Shown here: one piece after another, positions 23,657-30,895 of the stretch | Position numbering within the stretch: position 1 is the stretch's first letter | Layout: each line of letters opens with the position of its first letter | Source of the DNA: an uncultured bacterium | Lineage (GTDB): Bacteria > Bacillota > Clostridia > Lachnospirales > Lachnospiraceae | Direction: 5' to 3' | Length of the DNA stretch: 32,988 nucleotides | Assembly: GCA_905215775.1 (NCBI GenBank) | Contig: CAJMRM010000031.1 | Location: 1 to 32,988, forward strand | Made by a program: the position numbers and the translations under genes | The notes under the pieces: model-generated | What the model saw: the letters and a program-made list of their open reading frames with translations, nothing else | Told to the model about the DNA's origin: nothing | The model's database searches: none

Positions 23657-23694
23657 GGGCGGAAGGGAGATTTCCTTCTGCCCGTCTTTTTTTT
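23657..23694 (+). terminator. Rho-independent terminator of darA
   Basis: GGGCGGAAGG (23657-23666) pairs with CCTTCTGCCC (23674-23683), with one G-T pair and a 7-base loop, followed by GTC and eight T. Confidence 0.9.
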
Positions 23695-23738
23695 AACATA
23701 ACGTATTGAAAAAAGTGCAAAATTTTGGCAAAACGAAC

Positions 23739-23767
23739 TTGTATCGCCAATTTGTGTGCGATATAAT
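23739..23767 (+). promoter_or_regulatory. Sigma-A promoter of pta-ackA
   Basis: TTGTAT (23739-23744) and a perfect TATAAT (23762-23767) are separated by 17 bases, giving a leader of about 45 bases before the pta start. Confidence 0.78.
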
Positions 23768-23817
23768 ATAAGTATGTATGATAACAATACTATGGAAACC
23801 AGAAGGGAGTAATTATC

Positions 23818-24822
23818 ATGGCATTCATTGATCTTATGAAAGAAAAGGCCAGACAGAACAAAAAGACCATCGTTCTGCCGGAAAGCGAAGATCAGAGAAC
23901 TCTGACCGCTGCCGCCCAGATTTTAAAAGAAGGAACTGCCGAGCTGATCCTCGTTGGCAACGCTGAAACCATTAAAAAAGATGCAGCAGCGCTGAACGCT
24001 GATATCGAAGGCGTAAAGATCGTGGATCCGGAGACAGATCCGAAGTTTGACCATTATGCAGAAACTCTGTTCAAGCTGAGAGAGAAAAAGGGCATGACCC
24101 TGGAAAAGGCCACCGCCACCTTAAAGAGCGACTGGATCACCTACGGTGTTATGATGGTAAAGGAGGGCGATGCAGACGGACTTGTGGCCGGCGCATGCCA
24201 TGCAACTGCGGACACCTTAAGACCGGCGCTCCAGATCCTTAAGACAGCTCCGGGAACCGAGCTCGTTTCCGGTTTCTTCATCATGGATGTTCCCAACTGT
24301 GAATACGGCGCCAACGGCACCTTCCTGTTCGCAGACTGCGGCTTAAACCAGGATCCCACCTCTGAGGAGCTGGCCGCCATTGCCAACAGCAGTTCCGACA
24401 GCTTCCGCGCCCTGACCGGCGAGGAGCCGAAGATCGCAATGCTGTCTCATTCCACAAAGGGCAGCGCCAAGCACGCTCTGGTGGACAAGGTTACGGCTGC
24501 AGTGAGCATTGCACACGAAAAATATCCGGAATTAAACTTAGACGGCGAGCTCCAGTTAGACGCAGCGATCGTTCCGTCTGTTGCAAAATCCAAAGCAAAA
24601 GACAGCAAGGTTGCCGGACAGGCCAACGTGCTGATCTTCCCCAACTTAGACTGCGGAAATATCGGCTATAAGCTGGTGCAGAGACTGGCAAAGGCTGAGG
24701 CCTACGGCCCCATGCTCCAGGGTATCGCAAAACCGGTCAATGACTTATCCCGCGGCTGCTCTGCCGAGGATATCGTAGGCGTGGTTGCCCTGACTGCCGT
24801 ACAGGCCCAGATGGCAAAATAA
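23818..24822 (+). CDS. pta: Phosphate acetyltransferase
   Basis: Converts acetyl-CoA and phosphate to acetyl phosphate, the first step of acetate formation. The 334-aa product is the short single-domain form usual in Firmicutes. Typical blocks are IVLPESEDQRTL near the N-terminus, DGLVAGACHATADTLRPALQI in the middle, and the C-terminal FPNLDCGNIGYKLVQRLAKAEAYGPMLQG and DLSRGCSAEDIVGV. GGGAG precedes the ATG. It is cotranscribed with ackA 33 bases downstream. The codon choice is visibly smoother than in the neighbouring envelope genes, as expected for a highly expressed gene. Confidence 0.97.
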   Translation: MAFIDLMKEKARQNKKTIVLPESEDQRTLTAAAQILKEGTAELILVGNAETIKKDAAALNADIEGVKIVDPETDPKFDHYAETLFKLREKKGMTLEKATATLKSDWITYGVMMVKEGDADGLVAGACHATADTLRPALQILKTAPGTELVSGFFIMDVPNCEYGANGTFLFADCGLNQDPTSEELAAIANSSSDSFRALTGEEPKIAMLSHSTKGSAKHALVDKVTAAVSIAHEKYPELNLDGELQLDAAIVPSVAKSKAKDSKVAGQANVLIFPNLDCGNIGYKLVQRLAKAEAYGPMLQGIAKPVNDLSRGCSAEDIVGVVALTAVQAQMAK

Positions 24823-24855
24823 ACCAAACGGAAACAGGAAAAGGAGTTTATGGAA

Positions 24856-26046
24856 ATGAATATTTTAGTTATCAACTGCGGAAGCTCTTCTTTAAAGTAC
24901 CAGCTCATCAACTCTGATACAGAGGCAGTTCTGGCAAAGGGTCTTTGTGAGAGAATCGGAATCGAAGGCAGCCAGATCACCTACCAGCCGGCCGGCGGAG
25001 ATAAGGAAGTAACCGTTTCCCCCATGCCGACCCATACCCAGGCGATCCAGCTGGTTCTGGATGCCCTTACCAACGAGAAGACCGGCGTGATCAAGAGCTT
25101 AAAAGAGGTTGGCGCCGTTGGCCACCGTGTGGTTCATGGCGGTGAGAAATTCACCTCCTCCACTCTGCTCACAGAGGACGCCATCAAGGCCATCGAAGAG
25201 TGCAACGATCTGGCTCCACTCCACAACCCGGCAAACCTGATCGGCATCCGCGCATGCCAGGAGTTAATGCCCGGCGTTCCCATGGTAGCAGTATTCGATA
25301 CCGCTTTCCATCAGACCATGCCGGAGGAGGCTTATCTTTACGGCCTTCCCTACGAGTACTATGAGAACTACAAGGTAAGAAGATACGGCTTCCACGGAAC
25401 CTCCCACAGCTTCGTATCCAAAAAGGCCGCAGAGGTAGCTGGAAAGCCCTATGAGGATCTTAAGATCATCGTTTGCCACCTGGGCAACGGTGCAAGCCTC
25501 TCTGCAGTAAAGAACGGAAAATCCGTTGACACCAGCATGGGCCTGACTCCTCTGGAGGGCCTGATCATGGGAACCCGTTCCGGTGACATGGATCCGGCTA
25601 TTATGGAGTATATCGCAAAGAAAGAGAATCTGGACATTGCAGGCGTTATGAACGTTCTCAATAAGAAATCCGGCGTTCTCGGCCTTTCCGGAGTATCCAG
25701 CGACTTCCGTGATCTGGAGGAGGCTGCTGCCGCCGGAAACGACCGCGCTGAAAAGGCACTGAAGGCTTACAACTACCGCGTTGTTAAATACATCGGCGCT
25801 TACGTTGCCGCTATGGACGGCGTTGATGTAATCGCATTTACCGCTGGACTTGGCGAAAACGGCAAATCCACAAGAAAAGCCATCTGCGATCATCTTTCCT
25901 ACCTGGGAATCAAGATCGACGACGAGGCCAACAGCATCCGCGGCAAGGACGTAGTGATCTCCACTCCGGACTCCAAGGTTCAGGTTATGGTGATCCCCAC
26001 CAACGAGGAGTTAGCAATCGCAAGAGAGACTCTGGCTCTGGTATAA
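24856..26046 (+). CDS. ackA: Acetate kinase
   Basis: Transfers phosphate from acetyl phosphate to ADP, giving acetate and ATP by substrate-level phosphorylation. The 396-aa protein starts MNILVINCGSSSLKYQL, the family's N-terminal signature, and contains the second signature GFHGTSHSFVSKKAAE. The phosphate-binding segment CHLGNGASLSAV and the C-terminal FTAGLGENG follow. ATG 24856 is preferred over ATG 24850 because AAGGAG is 9 bases away from it rather than 3, and the family starts at MNILVIN or similar. A strong terminator follows 22 bases after the stop. Confidence 0.97.
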   Translation: MNILVINCGSSSLKYQLINSDTEAVLAKGLCERIGIEGSQITYQPAGGDKEVTVSPMPTHTQAIQLVLDALTNEKTGVIKSLKEVGAVGHRVVHGGEKFTSSTLLTEDAIKAIEECNDLAPLHNPANLIGIRACQELMPGVPMVAVFDTAFHQTMPEEAYLYGLPYEYYENYKVRRYGFHGTSHSFVSKKAAEVAGKPYEDLKIIVCHLGNGASLSAVKNGKSVDTSMGLTPLEGLIMGTRSGDMDPAIMEYIAKKENLDIAGVMNVLNKKSGVLGLSGVSSDFRDLEEAAAAGNDRAEKALKAYNYRVVKYIGAYVAAMDGVDVIAFTAGLGENGKSTRKAICDHLSYLGIKIDDEANSIRGKDVVISTPDSKVQVMVIPTNEELAIARETLALV

Positions 26047-26068
26047 GAATACGGCTTCTGCCATATCT

Positions 26069-26101
26069 GCCCGTCGTGACTGGTTCACGGCGGGCTTTTT
26101 T
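26069..26101 (+). terminator. Rho-independent terminator of pta-ackA
   Basis: GCCCGTCGTGA (26069-26079) pairs with TCACGGCGGGC (26085-26095) with one G-T pair around a 5-base loop, followed by six T. Confidence 0.92.
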
Positions 26102-26105
26102 CGGG

Positions 26106-26134
26106 TTGACTCCCCTTGGGACAACACGTACAAT
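26106..26134 (+). promoter_or_regulatory. Sigma-A promoter of the dlt-like envelope cluster
   Basis: TTGACT (26106-26111) and TACAAT (26129-26134), each one base from consensus, are separated by 17 bases and start right after the ackA terminator. No other promoter or terminator is evident up to 32407, so this may drive the whole 26172-32407 cluster. Confidence 0.78.
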
Positions 26135-26171
26135 AGTTGTAAAAGATCGGATCAGACAGGAGGCATTTTCA

Positions 26172-27362
26172 ATGAAAAAGCAGATCTGCCTGCTGGCTGC
26201 AGCCTTCTCCATCGTCCTTGGAGCAAAGGCCTACGGCGGCCAGTTCGTTCAGGATGAAGCAGGACTCTGGTATCAGAACGCAGACGGCTCCTGGCCCGTC
26301 GGATGGTTCCAGACAGACACTGGAAGCTGGTACTGCTTTGATGAGAACGGATATGCCCGTACCGGATGGTATGAGGAAAACGGCATCCAGTATTATCTGG
26401 GAACCACGGACGGACGGCTGTTTACGGACTGCGTATCCTGGCTGGGAACCGGATGGTACCGCTTTGACAGCAGCGGTGCGGCCAGCTATGCCGGTGAAGC
26501 GTACAGCGGCTGGCTCTGGGACGGCGTTCACTGGCTTTACCGGAAGCCCGGCGGGTCCTATGTGACAGGCGGCTGGCGTACCATCGACGGCGTTCCCTGG
26601 TATTTTTCAGAAGGCCATCTGGTGACGGGGCCGTTTTCTTCGGCCGGAGAGCATTATTTTATTGATGACCGGGGACGGCGGACCACAGGCCTGGCCGTCT
26701 GGAAGGACGACCTTTATTACGTCATGGAGGATGGAACGGTTCTGAAAAACGCAGAAAAAGAGATCGGCGGCTCCGTTTACCAGTTTGACGGGGACGGCAG
26801 GGGCCGCCGGATCTCCAGGACCGCTTCTGCTCCGGCCATGAATTTTACGCCGGGAGAGGACTGGCCCTATAAAGCGGTCACCAGGATCCCTCCGGAAAGC
26901 GAGAAAACGGAGCTTCACCGGACCTGCGACCAGATGGCGGACCAGATTCTGGCCGGGATCACCGACGCTTCCATGGACCAGCGCCAGAAGGCCCAGGCCA
27001 TCTATGACTGGGTACGCGGAAACCTGCGGTACAGCGGGGCTGCGGCCACCCGGGACTGGATCCAGGAGGCTTACCAGGGACTCCGTCTGGGACGCGGCGA
27101 CTGCTTTACGTATTATTCCGTATCCCAGCTTCTTTTAAGCCGGGCCGGGATCGCCGGGATAGAAGTCGTGCGCTCTACGGATAACCATCACTACTGGAAC
27201 CTGGTGAACATCGACGGCTCCTGGTATCACTTTGATACGACGCCGCGCCGGGCAGGCGGATACTTTTTCCTGTGGACCGACGGGCAGATGGAGCAGTATT
27301 CCAGACAGAACGGCGGCTGCTTTATCTTTGACCGCAGCCTGTATCCGGCAACGCCGGAGTAA
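26172..27362 (+). CDS. Secreted wall-binding-repeat protein with transglutaminase-like domain
   Basis: The 396-aa protein has a signal peptide (MKKQICLLAAAFSIVLGAKA). About 210 residues of aromatic wall-binding repeats follow (WYQNADGSWPVGWF, GSWYCFDENGYARTGWY, VPWYFSEGHLVTG), of the choline-binding-like type. A C-terminal transglutaminase-like domain (about residues 265-385) shows the Cys-His-Asp triad as C311 in GDCFTYY, H340 in HHYWNLV and D355 in HFDTT. It should sit on the cell surface and may act as a peptidase or cross-linking enzyme. ATG 26172 follows AGGAGG; the upstream open frame overlaps the promoter. It precedes the acyl carrier gene by 57 bases with no terminator. Confidence 0.9.
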   Translation: MKKQICLLAAAFSIVLGAKAYGGQFVQDEAGLWYQNADGSWPVGWFQTDTGSWYCFDENGYARTGWYEENGIQYYLGTTDGRLFTDCVSWLGTGWYRFDSSGAASYAGEAYSGWLWDGVHWLYRKPGGSYVTGGWRTIDGVPWYFSEGHLVTGPFSSAGEHYFIDDRGRRTTGLAVWKDDLYYVMEDGTVLKNAEKEIGGSVYQFDGDGRGRRISRTASAPAMNFTPGEDWPYKAVTRIPPESEKTELHRTCDQMADQILAGITDASMDQRQKAQAIYDWVRGNLRYSGAAATRDWIQEAYQGLRLGRGDCFTYYSVSQLLLSRAGIAGIEVVRSTDNHHYWNLVNIDGSWYHFDTTPRRAGGYFFLWTDGQMEQYSRQNGGCFIFDRSLYPATPE

Positions 27363-27419
27363 TACGCCGCCGGGAAAGCCTGCGGCTGTCATCAATACAT
27401 ATTTTGGGAGAGAAACAGT

Positions 27420-27650
27420 ATGGAAGAATTATTTAAGATCCTGGAAGACATTATACCCGGAGAGGATTACAGGAACAGTGAGGCCCTGGTGGACGACGGA
27501 ATCCTGACCTCCTTTGAGCTGGTACGGCTGGTGACGGAGATCGACAGCACCTTTGATCTCTCCATTCCCTCCAGCGAGATCGTTCCGGAAAATTTCAACT
27601 CAGCTGAGGCTATCTGGACGCTGATCGAACGGCTGGGAGGAGCTGGCTGA
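27420..27650 (+). CDS. Acyl carrier protein, DltC-like
   Basis: A 76-aa acidic carrier protein. The phosphopantetheine site is the Ser in DDGILTSFELVRLV (S36 or nearby), matching the DSL-type motif of carrier proteins with T-S in place of D-S, as is frequent in DltC-like carriers. DSTFDLSIPSSEIVPENFNS is the typical helix II-III region. In a Dlt-type pathway it would receive an acyl or aminoacyl group from the ligase at 30896-32407 and hand it to the MBOAT protein. It ends 2 bases before the MBOAT start. Confidence 0.88.
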   Translation: MEELFKILEDIIPGEDYRNSEALVDDGILTSFELVRLVTEIDSTFDLSIPSSEIVPENFNSAEAIWTLIERLGGAG

Positions 27651-27652
27651 TC

Positions 27653-29233
27653 ATGGCTCTCGTTTCGTATGGATTCGGCTTTTTCTGCGCAGTCCTCCTG
27701 GTTCTCTATTATCTGATTCCGGGACGGTATCAGTGGCTGCTCCTTTTGTCCGCCAGCGTCGTGTTCTACGGCCTTGCCGGTCCCGTGTGGATCCTCTATC
27801 CTGCGGCTGCCTCCGTTTCTGTCTGGTATCTGGCCCGTAAGATCGGCCGCATGACAGACCAGTACAGGAGCTGGGTCCGGAAAGAGCAGCCGGACCGGGC
27901 GCAAAAGAAGGCGTACGACCAGAAGCTGAAGACCAGACAGAGGCGTCTCCTGATCCTGGGTCTCCTGTTGAACTTCGGGATCCTGGCGGCTTTGAAGTAT
28001 ACCAATTTCCTGCTTTCCAATGTGGAAGCGCTCCTTCATCTGGCCGGGCTTTCCGGACAGATGGAATATGCGGACTGGATCCTTCCCCTGGGAATTTCTT
28101 ACTATACCTTTCAGTCCATGGGATATCTGATCGATATTTACCAGAGAAAATACGATCCGGAAGCGAGCCTTTTGCGGACTGCGCTTTTCGTGTTCTATTT
28201 CCCCCAGCTCACAGTAGGACCCATCAGCCGCTTCGACTGGCTGCGGGAGGACCTTTATTCTCCCCATGGTTTTTCCGTGAAACGGCTGACGTCCGGCGGC
28301 CAGAGAGTGCTCTGGGGCTATTTTAAAAAGCTGGTGGTGGCAGACCGGATCGGCCCGGCCGCCTCCATGATCACCGGAGCGCCGGAGCTCTATGGGGGTG
28401 TTTACGTCCTGCTTGGGATCGTCGGCCATGTGGTCCAGCTTTATGCCGATTTTTCGGGAGGGATCGATATTGTCCTCGGTATTTCCGAAATGCTGGGGAT
28501 CCGGCTCCCGGAAAACTTTGACCGACCCTTTTCCTCCAGGAGTCTGGCGGAATTCTGGCGGCGGTGGCACATGACCCTGATGCAGTGGTTCCGGGAATAC
28601 GTCTTTTTCCCCGTTTCCACCAGCCGGGCGGCCAGGAGGCTTTCTGAGGCCGTTGGCCGGATCGCCGGAAAAAAGACGGCCGGGAAGGCCCCGGTCTATC
28701 TGGCCTCCCTTACGGTCTGGTCCTTAACAGGGATCTGGCATGGAGCTTCCTGGAACTGGGTGCTCTGGGGACTGGCAAACGGCGTCCTCATGCTCCTTTC
28801 CCAGGAGCTTTCCGGACTTTCCCGCCGCTTCCGGAGCCATTTTTCCTTTGCAAAGGGACGCGGATACCAGTGCTTTGAAAAAATACGGACCTTTTTTGTT
28901 TTCTGTTTTCCCTGGCTGTTCGTTTATTATCCCGCCGGTGAGGTGTTCCCGCGTCTCTGGGGGATCCTGAAAGGAGAGGAGCTCCTTTCCCTGATCTCCG
29001 GCGGGTTCGGAAGGTTTATGGGAATACAGGACTGTATGATCCTTGGCCTGGGAATTCTTTTTATGGCTCTGGCCGGGCAGGTCCGCGGGAATGAAGCGCT
29101 GAGGGACCGGCTTCACAGGCTTCCCTGGCCGGTTTCCTACGGCCTTTCCTTTGTCCTGTTCCTTCTGATCCTTGTAACCGGCGTTTACGGAAGAGGATAT
29201 GAGGCCAGCCAGTTTATCTACAATCGCTTTTAG
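27653..29233 (+). CDS. MBOAT acyltransferase, DltB/AlgI-like
   Basis: A 526-aa polytopic membrane protein. Family landmarks are LPLGISYYTFQSMGYLIDIY, FPQLTVGPISRF, YADFSGGIDIVLGISEMLGI, and FWRRWHMTLMQWFREYVFFP with H306. The putative catalytic His is H363 in TGIWHGASWNWVLWG. DltB and AlgI use this fold to pass an acyl group from a cytoplasmic carrier across the membrane. It lies between a carrier gene and an SGNH-like gene, as dltB does. It is somewhat longer than typical DltB and ends with extra membrane helices. The acyl group and polymer acceptor cannot be read. Confidence 0.93.
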   Translation: MALVSYGFGFFCAVLLVLYYLIPGRYQWLLLLSASVVFYGLAGPVWILYPAAASVSVWYLARKIGRMTDQYRSWVRKEQPDRAQKKAYDQKLKTRQRRLLILGLLLNFGILAALKYTNFLLSNVEALLHLAGLSGQMEYADWILPLGISYYTFQSMGYLIDIYQRKYDPEASLLRTALFVFYFPQLTVGPISRFDWLREDLYSPHGFSVKRLTSGGQRVLWGYFKKLVVADRIGPAASMITGAPELYGGVYVLLGIVGHVVQLYADFSGGIDIVLGISEMLGIRLPENFDRPFSSRSLAEFWRRWHMTLMQWFREYVFFPVSTSRAARRLSEAVGRIAGKKTAGKAPVYLASLTVWSLTGIWHGASWNWVLWGLANGVLMLLSQELSGLSRRFRSHFSFAKGRGYQCFEKIRTFFVFCFPWLFVYYPAGEVFPRLWGILKGEELLSLISGGFGRFMGIQDCMILGLGILFMALAGQVRGNEALRDRLHRLPWPVSYGLSFVLFLLILVTGVYGRGYEASQFIYNRF

Positions 29234-29244
29234 GAGGAGGGGAT

Positions 29245-30318
29245 ATGAAAAGGAAACCATTAAACGCGTTTTTTCTGCTGCTGGCAGCGGCCGTGTCCTT
29301 TCTGGCTCTCTGGGCCCTTCAGCGTCTTCTGATGCCGAAGTACATGGGAATGGTGGTGGAGGGAAATCTCACCGGAGAATATTATAAGGAAATACCGGAC
29401 CATGACGTGGTGATCCTGGGAAACTGCGAGGCCTATGAAAATCTTTCTCCGGCTGTGTTCTGGAGGGAGTTTGGGATCTCCAGCTATATCCGCGGGAACG
29501 CAAACCAGCTCATGGCCCAGTCCTATTATCTCCTGGAGGATACTCTGAAATATGAGACCCCAGGCGCGGTGGTGCTTTCGGTGTCCTCCATGACCGGCTT
29601 CAGTCAGGAGAATGAAAGCTACAACCGGATGACCCTGGACGGTATGCGGTGGTCCTCCTCCAAATGGAAGGCCATACAGGCCACAAAAATGGAGGATGAG
29701 CATACCATCGAATACGTGTTCCCCATTCTCCGGTTCCACTCCCGGTGGAGGGAGCTGGAAAAGGAGGATCTTACCTATTTCTGGAACCGTGGGACCGTAT
29801 CCCATAACGGCTACTATATGAGGGCCGATGTCCGTCCGGCAGGAGAGCTTCCCGCCGCCAGAAGGAGGTCGGATTATTCCTTTGATCCGCGGTGCTGGGA
29901 TTATCTGGATCGGATCCGGCTTTTATGCGAGGAAAATGGGATCACCCTGATCCTCATGAAGGCGCCGGCTCTGTATCCGGCCTGGTATGACCAGTGGGAC
30001 CAGCAGATCGCCGGGTATGCCGCTGACCACGGTTTAACGTACATAAACTGTATGAAGGAGCTGGATGCCATCGGCATCGACTTTTCCCACGACACCTATG
30101 ACGGCGGCATCCATATGAACGTATACGGCGCGGAAAAGGTGGCCCGGTTCCTGGGGCCAGAGCTTCTTAAGGCCCCGGGTGTTTCAGACCGCCGCCAGGA
30201 AGAAGCCCTGGCAGCCCGGTGGGAAGAGAAATGCCGCGTCTATGAAGAAAAGAAAGCGGAGCAGGAGGAGGAATTTTCCCGGCTCGGCTATTTAAAGCAG
30301 TTTTACCAGGGGCAATGA
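29245..30318 (+). CDS. SGNH-like membrane-anchored protein in the DltD position, with a GNCE motif
   Basis: The 357-aa protein has an N-terminal membrane anchor (FFLLLAAAVSFLALWAL) and an extracellular domain. The first conserved block is VVILGNCEAYENLSP, in which C61 stands where SGNH enzymes and DltD have the nucleophile Ser. The C-terminal block is DTYDGGIHMNVYGAEK with D286 and H290, a Block V-like Asp/His pair. SYIRGNANQLMAQSYYLLEDTLKYE follows the first block. From memory, related clostridial proteins carry GDCE or GNCE here, so Cys may be a family trait. It probably transfers the acyl group brought by the MBOAT protein to an extracellular acceptor. AGGAGGAGG precedes ATG, 11 bases after the MBOAT stop. 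Confidence 0.82.
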   Translation: MKRKPLNAFFLLLAAAVSFLALWALQRLLMPKYMGMVVEGNLTGEYYKEIPDHDVVILGNCEAYENLSPAVFWREFGISSYIRGNANQLMAQSYYLLEDTLKYETPGAVVLSVSSMTGFSQENESYNRMTLDGMRWSSSKWKAIQATKMEDEHTIEYVFPILRFHSRWRELEKEDLTYFWNRGTVSHNGYYMRADVRPAGELPAARRRSDYSFDPRCWDYLDRIRLLCEENGITLILMKAPALYPAWYDQWDQQIAGYAADHGLTYINCMKELDAIGIDFSHDTYDGGIHMNVYGAEKVARFLGPELLKAPGVSDRRQEEALAARWEEKCRVYEEKKAEQEEEFSRLGYLKQFYQGQ

Positions 30319-30353
30319 TCCCCCAGCAAACAAAAGAAAGGAAGTCTTTTACT

Positions 30354-30881
30354 ATGAGAAAGTCTGGAACATACCTGACCGCAGCCATCCTGGCAGTATC
30401 CATGGCGGTCACTCCAATCACCTCCTACGGCTTTGGCTGGTCAAAGACCGAAGTCTCTGAGGAAAAAAAGGAAGAAGCATATGCATTTAAGACCGGAGAG
30501 ACCGTGATCTCCATGGGCGCGGAGGCGGCTCCCATCTTAAAGGCCCTGGGCAAGGCAAAGAGCACCTTCGAACAGGACAGCTGTGCTTATCAGGGAAAAT
30601 CCAGGATCTACACCTATGACGGTTTCGAGCTTGGCACCTCCACGGCATCCGGAAAGGAATGCGTCGAGTCCGTTTATATTTCCGGCGCCTCCAGTACCGC
30701 AGCCACCCAGGAGGGCATTCAGACCGGCTCCAAAAAGGAGGACGTGATCAAGACCTACGGCAAGGAATATAAGGAAGATTTCGGGACGCTCCGGTATACC
30801 CTCGGGGGCTGCCAGCTTTCCTTTTATATGACCAACGGGGCCGTGGACGCCATTGAATACGTCCTTGCTCCGGCTAAATAG
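30354..30881 (+). CDS. Small secreted protein of unknown function within the dlt-like cluster
   Basis: The 175-aa protein has a signal peptide (MRKSGTYLTAAILAVSMAVT), a short acidic/lysine linker, and a domain of about 130 residues. The domain includes FEQDSCAYQGKSRIYTYDGFEL, VYISGASS, GIQTGSKKEDVIKTYG and LGGCQLSFYM. The three Cys could form a disulfide. The GSKKEDVIKTYG segment resembles a short repeat seen in small secreted proteins of related bacteria, but I cannot name the family. Its position between the SGNH-like gene and the ligase gene suggests a partner or acceptor in the extracellular step. ATG 30354 follows AAAGGAAG. Confidence 0.78.
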   Translation: MRKSGTYLTAAILAVSMAVTPITSYGFGWSKTEVSEEKKEEAYAFKTGETVISMGAEAAPILKALGKAKSTFEQDSCAYQGKSRIYTYDGFELGTSTASGKECVESVYISGASSTAATQEGIQTGSKKEDVIKTYGKEYKEDFGTLRYTLGGCQLSFYMTNGAVDAIEYVLAPAK

Positions 30882-30895
30882 CGGGGGACAGAAGC

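Noticed and set aside
27363..27419. Possible small dltX-like reading frame or terminator ahead of the carrier protein gene
   Set aside because: Only 57 bases are available, with no open frame of useful length; the GCCGC/GCGGC pairing is short and lacks a following T run.
27467..28570. Minus-strand open frame (367 codons) opposite the ACP and MBOAT genes
   Set aside because: Both opposing genes have strong family motifs; the antisense product is low-complexity and unrecognisable.
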